Part shown: positions 55,037-63,261 of the stretch, piece after piece
Numbering within the stretch: position 1 is the first letter of the stretch
Layout: each line of letters begins with the position of its first letter
Assembly: GCA_963698165.1 (NCBI GenBank)
Contig: CAVOPT010000006.1
Coordinates: forward strand, 310,001-374,000
Length of the DNA stretch: 64,000 nt
Origin: JAAYUJ01 sp963698165
GTDB taxonomy: Bacteria > Desulfobacterota > Syntrophobacteria > Syntrophobacterales > Syntrophobacteraceae
Reading direction: 5' to 3'
The notes under the pieces: generated by a model
Database searches by the model: none
Told to the model about the DNA's origin: nothing
The model's input: the letters and a program-made list of their open reading frames with translations, nothing else
Program-made: the position numbers and the translations under genes

Positions 55037-55155
55037 CTGAGTTGCGTTCAAGATTATTCTGAGGCGACTCACAAACGTAGCATAGCCCCTTGTGGGCGCA
55101 ACGATGTCGACGGGCACAAGGCCCTGTACTACACCAGCTTGACTGCAACTTCGTA
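55037..55155. mobile_element. 119-bp palindromic MITE-like element, copy 2
   Basis: CTGAGTTGCGTTCAA ... TTGACTGCAACTTCGTA, the inverted equivalent of the element at 44276-44394, with the GTAGC palindrome in its centre. It lies 17 bases before the start of Uma2 copy 4. Confidence 0.75.
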
Positions 55156-55171
55156 TGAGAGGAGTATCAGA

Positions 55172-55766
55172 ATGTCTGAGCCGGCGGGGAAGAGAGCCGT
55201 TTATGAGGATCTTTTCGGTATTCCTGAGAATATGACCGGGGAGATCATTGACGGTGAGTTGATTGTTACGCCCAGACCATCGAGGAAGCATGTTTACGCA
55301 GCCTCCTCCCTGGGAAATTTGGTGGGACCACCTTATCATTTCGGTCGAGGTGGCGGGCCTGGCGGGTGGATCATTCTTGATGAGCCCGAAATCGAACTAG
55401 GGGAAAACATCCTGGTGCCTGATCTGGCGGGATGGCGGAGGGAGCGGTTTCCCCTGTCGGAGGAAACGAACTGGATTTCCGTTGTGCCCGACTGGGTTTG
55501 TGAAATCCTCTCACCGAGCACCATTCGAGTGGACAAAGTCAAGAAGATGGGACTCTATGCGAGAACATGGAGTGCGGCATCTCTGGCTCATCGATCCCTT
55601 GGCCAGGACTCTGGATGTATTCGAGCTCGCATCCGGCAGGTGGGTGGTCCTTGGGACGTATCTCGAAAACGACAAAGCAAGGGCCCAACCCTTCGGTGAG
55701 GTGGAAATCGAACTCGGAAACCTCTGGTTAGGGAATGAGTCTCCGCCTCCCCATGAACCAGCTTGA
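55172..55766 (+). pseudogene. Uma2-family gene, copy 4, one frameshift
   Basis: From ATG 55172 (AGAGGAG upstream) the protein matches copy 1 through VDKVKKMGLYAR. A 1-nt slip near 55560 then moves the rest (VRHLWLIDPLARTLDVFELA ... LGNLWLGNES, to 55766) into another frame. Restored, it is a full-length 198-residue Uma2 nuclease-like protein. It is followed, as in unit A, by a TTCGTG repeat end and HepT. Confidence 0.75.
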
Positions 55767-55796
55767 TCCTTCCCAGCTTTTCAATTTGTCCTTCGT

Positions 55797-55836
55797 TTCT
55801 CCTTCGTGTCCCTTCGTGCTCTTCGCGGTGAAATAA
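55797..55836. repeat. Solo TTCGTTTCTCCTTCGTGTCCCTTCGTGCTCTTCGCGGTGA repeat end
   Basis: Same position relative to Uma2 as the repeats at 36904 and 44450, so it was part of the duplicated unit. Confidence 0.55.
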
Positions 55837-55863
55837 TGAGACGCATCCTGAGCACGTAGCTGC

Positions 55864-56289
55864 TCACCCCGTTCCCTGCATCCATGCTGCAACTCTGCAT
55901 GCGAAGACTTCCAGGTCATCGAGGTCGTTAAGGATGACATCATAAACTTGAACATAATCGATGTCCCAGTACAGGTGGACCATGCGGTTACGAAATCGGG
56001 CCATGGCCGCCAGTCTTTGAGCCAGATCCCATTCGATGAGATTGCTTTCCGCGAGGATCAGGAAGCACTGGGCATACTCGTCCGGAATGCGCTGCAGCTT
56101 CTTTGCGGCAACATGATAGCAGATGTTCAAAGACGCCTCGATTGCCGTCAGCAGGCGCGAGCGGGCAATATCCCGGCTGTCTTCGCTCACCAGAAAAGCC
56201 TCCCGCCCCATTGGGAGCAATTGCCTCAATCGGGTGACGCATTTTGAGATATCATCCAGCCTGGATCGCATTCGATCATGGTTCAGCAT
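55864..56289 (-). CDS. hepT: HepT-like HEPN ribonuclease toxin (DUF86)
   Basis: A 141-residue DUF86 protein from ATG 56289. It keeps the HepT catalytic signature R-x4-H-x-Y in FRNRMVHLYWDID, after the family helices RDIARSRLLTAIEASLNICY and AQRLAAMARF. HepT is a HEPN RNase neutralised by AMPylation by MntA in the Shewanella system. Its start overlaps the mntA end by 14 bases, the usual order. A relic of the same gene lies at 37003-37115. Confidence 0.85.
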   Translation of the reverse strand: MLNHDRMRSRLDDISKCVTRLRQLLPMGREAFLVSEDSRDIARSRLLTAIEASLNICYHVAAKKLQRIPDEYAQCFLILAESNLIEWDLAQRLAAMARFRNRMVHLYWDIDYVQVYDVILNDLDDLEVFACRVAAWMQGTG

Positions 56290-56720
56290 CAGGTCCAAAG
56301 GCCTCTTTGATGTGGTGCTCGATGATGGGTTTGATGTCAAAATACCGGGACAGAACGTTGGTCAACAGGTCTATCCTTCGCTCAGGATCCCGGTCCATGA
56401 GAAGGCGTCCACGGAACACGTGGTACTGGAAGCTAACAGGCGCCCCGTTCAGCAAGCGAAGATCGACAGGGAAAAGGAGATTAAAGGCACGGCTGATCTC
56501 TTGAGCGAGACCATCCTCATAATGGAACCCCAGCCGGTCCGGCCCCTCTGACTGCACGTAGACGGCCAGGTCAAGATCCCGAAACGGACCGTCCTCCAGG
56601 AAAGAACCAAGTGCATAGGCGAACAGAACTTCCTCATGCCGCGCCAACAGTACTGGCGATCCCATCGAGGATGCTGTCCTTTTCCTCCTTGGAAAGCCGG
56701 TAAGTTTGAATTCTCCCCAT
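56276..56720 (-). pseudogene. mntA: MntA-like nucleotidyltransferase antitoxin, frameshift in N-terminus
   Basis: The catalytic part HEEVLFAYALGSFLEDGPFR followed by DLDLAVYV carries the GS...DxD motif of minimal nucleotidyltransferases, and the C-terminal part (RIDLLTNVLSRYFDIKPIIE) is typical. The natural start is probably ATG 56720 (MGRIQTYRLSKEEKDSILDG, readable one frame over); a 1-nt slip near 56650 joins it wrongly to the rest. A long alternative frame begins at 56797. Partner of HepT; if the frameshift is real, the toxin would lack its antitoxin, which argues for a sequencing error. Confidence 0.7.
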
Positions 56721-56885
56721 ACCTTCGACGTCTCCGTGGCCTTTGAGGTGAAGATGAGTTTGGGTTCCAGCCCGAGGCCGTGCCGTACCAGGGCCAATTC
56801 GATAAGAATTCTATCAGGTAAACTCTCACAAAGATATTCTGATCAAATCTTTGCGCGCTTTGGGCCTTTGCAGTGAAAAGTTATT

Positions 56886-56957
56886 TCACCGCTGAGCACG
56901 CTGAGCACGCTGAGAAAACAAGCCGTGCAAAAAGAATCTCTGCGCCCTCTGCGGTGG
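56886..56957. repeat. Short inverted-repeat element (CTGCGGTGG end)
   Basis: TCACCGCTGAGCACGCTGAG and the inward right end CCACCGCAGAGGGCGCAGAG form an imperfect inverted pair, like those at 25405 and 27169. The flanking 56721-57020 sequence has no gene. Confidence 0.5.
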
Positions 56958-57020
56958 ATCCAAGGCTTTTCATCGTCTCGGGTGCCCCATAAGGGCATGA
57001 CGGACTGCAGTGAACCAATC

Positions 57021-58375
57021 CTAGAAAACCTGATACCCTAAACCCCTCAACTTTTCCGTCAACGCCTTCCGTGCCCCCGCCTCCCCATGGACCAGCTTGA
57101 TTTTCCCGGGCTTTTGCGGCATGGCCTGCACCCATTCCACGAGCTCCTTCTGGTCCGCATGAGCCGAATACCCGCCCAGAATGTGCACACCGGCCCTTAT
57201 GCGACAGGTCTCCCCGTCCAACATGACGTAACCCCCAGGTTTTGAGGCATGCCGGATGATCTCTCTACCCGGTGTGCCTTCGCCTGATACCCCACGAACA
57301 GGATGTCGTTCTTTGGGTCTTCGATCCCTTCCTTCAGGTGGTCCACAATCCTTCCCCCAGTGCACATCCCGCTTCCGGCTATGATGATGGCCGGCCCCGG
57401 CAGGTCCAGACTCTTGAGGTGATCCTTGTGTTTCTCGACGGCGTAGAGATTTTCAAAGTCCAGGGGATGGTCTCCCCGCTTGAGAAGGGTCTTGGCTTCC
57501 CGGTCCCAGTACTGGGAGAGGTTGGAGGTGATTTTCGTCAACTCGAGCCCCAGGGGAGAATCCAGGAGGACCGGGATGGGACGTGACTTCGCAAGTCTGG
57601 GGAATTTCCTTTGAAAAGATGGGTCGCTGAAGAGCCGGTCCAGCTCATAGAGCAACTCCTGGGCCCTGCCGAGGGCGAAAGCCGGTATGAAGACCTTGCC
57701 CCCGTCGGAGAGGGCCCTGGTGAGGATGTTGCCGAGCTGCTCGATGCGATGTTCGCGGCTCTCATGCACTCGGTCCCCGTAGGTGGATTCGAGCACCAGC
57801 AGATCGCAGGCGGGCGGAGGATCAGGGTCCGGCAGAAGGGGAGTGTTCCTGACTCCAAGGTCCCCGGAAAAGAGGACGGACCAGGCTGGATTTACCGATT
57901 TCAGGTGAATGAAGGCAGACCCCAGAATGTGCCCTGCCCGGTGGAAGGTGAACCGAAGACCATTTTTCAGGTCGCACTCTTCCCCGTATTCGAACCCCCA
58001 GCTCAGCTCATCGATTGCCTCTGCCGTGCGGGCTGCCTCTTCGTCGCTCAGCCCGGAAAAGCCCATGGCATCCTGCAGCATGGGAAGGAGAAGAGCCTTG
58101 GTTGGGTGGGTTGTGAGGATTTCCCCCTTGAACCCTTTCCGGATCAATTCCGGCATGCCCCCGATGTGGTCGATATGCGCATGGGTGAGAAAGACAAATT
58201 GGATTTCCGATGGACTCACCGGCCACCTGTCCATGGGAAGAGCCTGGTCTCCCCCCTGCACCGATCCGCAGTCCACCAGGATATTCACCCCATTGGCCTG
58301 CAGGAGGTGGCACGAACCGGTGACGCAATGCTCACCCCCCAGATGCCTGATCTTCAACTGGGATGTTTCGACCAT
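57021..58375 (-). pseudogene. Beta-CASP metallo-beta-lactamase-fold hydrolase (RNA-processing type), frameshifted
   Basis: From ATG 58375 the protein has the MBL signature HAHIDHIGG, later His/Asp motifs (FTFHRAGHILGSAF, LFSGDLG), the beta-CASP domain (DLLVLESTYGDR, FIPAFALGRAQELLYEL) and IIAGSGMCTGGRI. A missing G near 57281 shifts the frame. The rest, EGTPGREIIRH ... RIRAGVHILGGYSAHADQ ... KIKLVHGEAGARKALTEKL (RMMBL motif), follows in another frame to the stop at 57021. Restored length is about 452 residues. Related CPSF-like enzymes are RNA endo/exonucleases. Confidence 0.8.
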
Positions 58376-58662
58376 GACCGATACTCCGCCGTCTTCAAAG
58401 CCGATCCCACGGAACGCCAATGGGACAGAAGCTGGAAAAAAGACCCAAACACAGATGCACTTTGAATACTTTCGGGTCTTCGGCGAGTCGCGTGAGAGAT
58501 GCCCGCCGGGCATAACCCCTCGTGGGCAGGTACATCTAACGTAGTGGGCGCGTAGCATAGCCATAATGGATGACGGAAGTTGAATGATCTGCCCCTTGCA
58601 AACGTGGGTTATTCTGAGGACGTTGAGTCAGCAGAACATGGCCACAACCAAGGAGGCAGATC

Positions 58663-59774
58663 ATGGGAAAGTCTATCACGTATGTTGGTCTTGATGTTCA
58701 CAAAAACTCCATCGATGTTGCATTGGCGGATGGCGGCCGGAAGGACGAAGTTCGCCACTACGGCATGATCAATGCCGACATGGCGGTCAGTGGACAAGCT
58801 TGTAAGGAAACTGGTGTCCCAGGACCGTGAACCTCGATTTGTCTATGAGGCGGGACCGTGTGGATATGAGATATACCGGCACCTGACCCGCCAAGGGTAC
58901 GACTGTATGGTGGCTGCCCCTTCCTTGATTCCCAAGAAGAGTGGGGACAGGATCAAGAACGACCGGCGCGATTCCATGATGCTGGCACGCCTGCATCGGG
59001 CAGGGGAACTGACCTCGGTGTATGTTCCCCACAGTGAAGATGAAGCCATGCGTGACCTCTCCCGTGCCCGGGAGGACGCAAAGAGAGCCGAACGCAAGGC
59101 GCGTCAACAACTGAATGCGTTTCTGTTGCGCAACGGTTTTCGCTACACCGGCAGGAGTCTCTGGAGTCTCGCCCATTGGCGTTGGATCGTCCGATATCAG
59201 GATGCCTCATGCCGCCCAGCAATTCACGCTACAGGAATACATCGATGCGGTACGTTCCTGCACTGAGCGCATCGAGCGGATCACCGGGCAGATTCGCGAA
59301 CTCGTGGCCCAATGGCGTCTTGGCCCAGTTGTCGAGGCGCTTCAGGCACTCAGGGGTGTATCCCTGATTGTTGCGGTGACGGTGGTTGCCGAGCTGGGAG
59401 ACCTCTCACGGTTCGACCATCCCCGCAAAGTCATGGCGTATCTGGGGCTCATCCCTTCCGAGCACTCCAGCGGGGAGAACACCCAAAGGGGAGGGATCAC
59501 CAAAACCGGCAACGGCCACGCTCGGCGCATGCTTATCGAAGCAGCCTGGTCCTACCGGTTGCCTGCCAGGGTGAGCAGGCGGCTGCGAGATCGGCAACAG
59601 GGTCTTCCTCAGAAGGTCTGGGAGATTCCATGGAAGGCACAGGTTCGACTCTGCGCCCGCTACCGCCGCCTGGTTGCAAGGGGTAAGCGCACACAGATCG
59701 CCATTACTGCCGTGGCCAGGGAATTAGCCGCCTTCATATGGGCAATTGCCCGTAGCGTAGAGATTGCAGCATGA
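58663..59774 (+). pseudogene. IS110-family transposase, two frameshifts
   Basis: ATG 58663 (AAGGAGG upstream) begins SITYVGLDVHKNSIDVALAD, the first Asp motif of the DEDD (RuvC-like) domain. The frame slips near 58790, continues with VYEAGPCGYEIYRHLTRQG and PSLIPKKSGDRIKNDRRD, slips again near 59195, then runs through the C-terminal IS116/IS110/IS902 domain (LRGVSLIVAVTVVAELGDLS, YLGLIPSEHSSGENTQRGGI, GNGHARRMLIEAAW) to 59774. IS110 elements recombine using a structured RNA encoded in a non-coding end; the long sequence after the gene is a candidate. Element borders are not resolved. Confidence 0.85.
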
Positions 59775-60145
59775 ACAACAAAATAATCACGTCTTTCAAG
59801 TTTCCTGGGATGGAGGACGCGGCCCCGGTGGGAGAATCCTCGGCTGGGGCTATGGGATCACGCCATCCGGCAGAACTCCCGAGCATAGCGAGAGGCAGCT
59901 CCACGACGAATGCAAGACAGGCGGTAACCAACCCGCGAATATCAGCATGATCTACCGTCGTAACAGCGGCCCCGTTCCTCCAGGACAGGAAAAAACCATG
60001 ACTCGCAACCATGCCGGCCACTTCGAGCCGCCTCCGACGAGTCACGGTTGGACCCATTCTCGGCGGCTCTCGTGGCCTGGCTCACGGGCGACCCGAAGAA
60101 AATGCAAGGGGCAAAGAAACAGGGCTTGTATCTGTCATCCATATC
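59775..60145. other. Non-coding region downstream of the IS110 transposase
   Basis: No protein gene is supported. It has several short complementary runs and is long enough to hold the non-coding RNA region of an IS110/IS1111-type element. I cannot fold it or find its ends by eye. Confidence 0.4.
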
Positions 60146-60195
60146 AGCCCCTTGTGGGCGTGGCAAACGCGACGGGCACGAGGCCCTATGCTACT
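60146..60195. repeat. Palindromic repeat (AGCCCCTTGTGGGCG...GGCCCTATGCTACT)
   Basis: A copy of the dispersed GTAGC palindrome, in the orientation of the 55037 copy; a more degenerate one seems to lie at 58519-58561. Confidence 0.65.
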
Positions 60196-60325
60196 GGCGG
60201 ATGGGCTTGTGAAACAGGATAAATCAGGCTATTTTCACGTCAATCCGCGATGGGCCATATTTTCGTCTTTGATCGGATCTCCGCAGCACGATTTCTCAGC
60301 TGCTCAACACCATAGCCTATTAAAC

Positions 60326-60358
60326 AGCGAATCCCCTGGCAAGACCAGGGGATTCGCT
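60326..60358 (-). terminator. Hairpin terminator after Uma2 copy 5
   Basis: A perfect 14-bp stem (arms 60326-60339 and 60345-60358, AGCGAATCCCCTGG) lies 28 bases beyond the stop of the Uma2 gene. The following T run on the minus strand is short. Confidence 0.6.
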
Positions 60359-60385
60359 GCTTCCACCACGCTCTGTGCGGGAATC

Positions 60386-60958
60386 CTAAGAGGCAAACAA
60401 ATCCCTTGCCTGAAGGTCCAACTCGATGGTGTCGATGGAGAAGCCGTCATCGTCCTTGTACAATTCCTCTCTTCTGAATGCCTCCTCCTGCTTCACATAT
60501 TTCTCGACAAATTCCTGCTCGGGATGCACCAGAAAATATTCCCTGACATCATAGCGCCCATAGAGCTTCATCTTCTCACGGCGATCCTTCACCTCGGTGG
60601 ACGATGATATCACTTCGAAGATGACATCCGGTGCACCGAATATGGCCTTATCTTGGATCTTCTGCTCATCACAGACCAGGAAGACGTCCGGCCGCACAAC
60701 CTGGTCCTCGGCCAAAACAACATCCGTCGGGGCAATAAAAGCATGGCAGGGATACCCCTTGCTTTCCAGATGGTTCGCTGCAAGGCGAAAGATTTTGCCT
60801 GCGACTCTCTGATGCTTCACAGATGGTGCTGGAGTCATGTCATGGACCAGGCCGTCGATGATCTCGCAGCGAAAATCATCCGGGAAATTCACGTAGTCTT
60901 CATACGTGTGTGAAACCTGGTCCCTTGCACATCGGTACCCACGGGTGGACCTCTTCAT
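60386..60958 (-). CDS. Uma2-family (DUF820) protein, copy 5 (divergent)
   Basis: A 190-residue Uma2 protein of a different branch from copies 1-4: YEDYVNFPDDFRCEIIDGLV, VVRPDVFLVCDEQKI, APDVIFEVISSSTEVKDRRE (PD...ExxS core) and VREYFLVHPEQEFVEKY. Intact and ended by a hairpin terminator. Not part of the triplicated unit. Nuclease fold known from family; target unknown. The window open frame starts at ATG 60958; a start nearer SHTYEDYVNF is possible. Confidence 0.83.
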   Translation of the reverse strand: MKRSTRGYRCARDQVSHTYEDYVNFPDDFRCEIIDGLVHDMTPAPSVKHQRVAGKIFRLAANHLESKGYPCHAFIAPTDVVLAEDQVVRPDVFLVCDEQKIQDKAIFGAPDVIFEVISSSTEVKDRREKMKLYGRYDVREYFLVHPEQEFVEKYVKQEEAFRREELYKDDDGFSIDTIELDLQARDLFAS

Positions 60959-61002
60959 TTATTCCTTCGTCGTCATCGTGCACTTCCCGGTGACTCCCCA
61001 CA

Positions 61003-62313
61003 CTATTCTCCCAAGACTATGGGGTGAGGAGGAACGACACTGATGCTGAACGTTACCCGATTCTCATCATAGCTCTCGCCTGGAGCATTCGAATCATCGA
61101 TCCGGTGCAAAAAGCGCAAACTCGTCATCAACCAGGGGGTCCACCTGTAATTCAGACCGGCCCCGAACGATCGTCAACTTATCCTCACGGCCTGATGCGT
61201 CAGTGTATTTGTTGTCCGTATAGCTCGCCAAGGCTTCTCCGCTGAGTCTCTTGGTCAAAGAATACTCGCCGGCAATGGCTGATTTCCTTAAACTCGGTGA
61301 ACCCGAGATTCTCCGCACCACCCACAGTAAGGCGGTAACCGGTGCCACCGGCAACCTCAGGGAGCCGCGGCTGAACTGTTTGGCCATATCGGCCCGCAGA
61401 ACGTATCCCCCTTGGGGATCGATTGGATCATCTCTGTAAAAATAACCGCCACTCAAGGCAAAGAAAGTGGTCGGGAAGGATGGTAGTCGACTCCCAACGT
61501 CCCTTCGTATACTCTGTAGTCTCCGGTGTCCCCGAGTGAATCAAAGATGGTATGCTTGTATTGGAAAAACACATCGAAATTGCGTGTGAATCTTCTCAAA
61601 AACCGAGAACTCACCACGTATTCGTCATATGGATCAGTCGGATCAGTTCCTCTCTGGGAAAAATCTGCATGCGTGTACCTTGCCCTCGTCTCCATACCAT
61701 ATCGGCTATTGAACCAGTAGGTGAGGCCAGCGGAGGGTTCATTTCGCGTATTGTTTTCCACAGTGGGGTCTTCATTCTGGAGAAAGGAATTCGTGTAGTT
61801 GAGAAAAAAGAAGCTGTCCCGCGCCAAATCGTGGCGGAATCGCGCATTGGCGGTGTTCGTATAGTATGGCAGCGTGTCTGTTCGTCGAGTCGTATCCGGG
61901 GGTGGTTCCGGTTCATCCGCCCGGGTGAAGGTGAGATCCCTCTCTACCAGGGGATCGTCCGTGTAGAGGAAGGTATCCATGAACTCAAACCGCGAGTGCC
62001 TCGAGAATCGGTTCACCGCGTTCAATGACGCTGCATGCAGGTTGGCAATCTGTGTCCCCGTCTCTGCATAATAACGAATTGTCGGCGAATAGGACAAATT
62101 AACATCTCTTAATGGGCTCGACGCGGCCAGGGTCATACTTGGTGTGACTGAACTGATCAAATCTGACTGTGGATTTGTGCTGGTCAAGTCGACGTTGTCG
62201 GTCAATTCCTCCGTCACCGTGATGCTGGGCATGAACGTCGTCCGGTATCCAGCACAGGCGACGAAAAGCAGCAAGTAACACAAAAGTGCAATAACCCCGA
62301 AGGCTTTTCTCAT
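61003..62313 (-). pseudogene. Outer-membrane beta-barrel protein of exopolysaccharide locus, several frameshifts
   Basis: ATG 62313 starts a lipoprotein-like signal (VIALLCYLLLFVACAG) and a repetitive beta-strand protein with alternating polar/aromatic residues (SRFEFMDTFLYTDDPLVERD, ARFRHDLARDSFFFLNYTNS, VFFQYKHTIFDSLGDTGDYR). After slips near 61453 and twice more around 61300-61160, strands continue in other frames, and the natural end is readable as NRVTFSISVVPPHPIVLGE with stop at 61003. The protein resembles the barrel found in PEP-CTERM/exosortase exopolysaccharide clusters. It follows the export-protein gene. Family call is by pattern. Confidence 0.65.
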
Positions 62314-62371
62314 GCAGCCAAATCTCCCCCTACCCCATTTCAGCCGCTGATGAATCTTTTCCTAACTAATC

Positions 62372-62402
62372 TTCCTTCGCGTGCTTTGCGCCTTTGCGGT
62401 GA
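62372..62402. repeat. Solo CTTCGCGTGCTTTGCGCCTTTGCGGTGAAA repeat end
   Basis: A TTTGCGGTGA family end lying between the barrel and export-protein genes; another is at 63218-63245. Confidence 0.55.
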
Positions 62403-62411
62403 AAAAGCCCT

Positions 62412-63025
62412 TTATGGAACAACTATCGTATCATTCGCCCGAAGCATGATATTTTGCGAAATATTTTTCCCCTTGAACGATGTCTTTGTAGTTAATAGGG
62501 AATTTTGTTCTCCAGCCCACTCTCTTTTCGTAGGATTATGATCTCATCCTTTTTGGCCCACTCCGTAAATCCACCGGCTCGCGCGATGCCCTGAACAACC
62601 GTCATGTCCTTGATGAGATCGTACTCACCCGGAGCTCGCACTTCCCCGATGACATAAAACTTCTGGCTTGCCGCACTCTTGAGCATCACCGTGACCACCG
62701 GCTCTCCCAAAAACTGCTTGAGCCGTGACTGGATTTCCTCTTTTACATCCATCGTCGTCCGGCCTGCTGCCTTAACATCCCCAACAAGGGCAAGGGAGAT
62801 CATGCCATCGTTTCGCACAATGGTTTCTCCCGAAAGCATGGGCTCGCGCCAAACGCTGATCTCGAGGACATCCCCTTTGCCGATGATGTAGTCTCCACCG
62901 CTGGAGGAAGTCTGAGCCAAGGGATTTGGAGCTCCCCCTGATTCAGCTGCAAAGGAAAACGGCATTCCCAGGATCATCATGGAAGCAATGGACAACAAGA
63001 ACAAGACACCACGAAGCTTTTTCAT
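62412..63025 (-). pseudogene. Polysaccharide export protein (Wza/EpsA-like, SLBB), C-terminal frameshifts
   Basis: ATG 63025 begins a signal peptide (GVLFLLSIASMMILGMPFSFA) and the Poly_export domain (DYIIGKGDVLEISVWREPML ... VTVMLKSAASQKFYVIGEV), followed by an SLBB-like part (APGEYDLIKDMTVVQGIARA). The uninterrupted frame stops early at 62492 after ENKIPY. Removing one T and one A restores INYKDIVQG and NISQNIMLRANDTIVVP, the expected family ending, to 62412. It would form or gate the outer-membrane exopolysaccharide channel. Divergence in 1-nt steps suggests sequence error or recent decay. Confidence 0.8.
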
Positions 63026-63049
63026 AACTGATCCTCAGTTGCAACCGGT

Positions 63050-63066
63050 TTATCCACTGGATAAAT
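63050..63066. promoter_or_regulatory. TTTATCC-ACT-GGATAAA palindrome before the export gene
   Basis: A 7-bp perfect inverted repeat 25 bases upstream of ATG 63025. Possible operator; no regulator identified. Confidence 0.35.
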
Positions 63067-63097
63067 CAACAATATTGACATTGGATATTCCTATAAA

Positions 63098-63168
63098 CAC
63101 AAAGGCGCTCCTAATGCAAAACTTTTCTTCACATCCGGAGCGCCTTTGTGCTGTTTTTTTGTTTTTTT
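63098..63168 (+). terminator. Strong terminator hairpin on the plus strand with no plus-strand gene
   Basis: CACAAAGGCGCTCC (63098-63111) pairs perfectly with GGAGCGCCTTTGTG (63137-63150) and is followed by a T7-G-T7 run. On the minus strand it would be a leader hairpin of the export gene. Confidence 0.65.
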
Positions 63169-63261
63169 CACCGTACAGATCGCGGGGAACACTGAGGACC
63201 ACGTCCACTCAGATGAACTTTGGGATCTTTGCGCCTTCGCGGTGAATGATTCTATTCTGTG

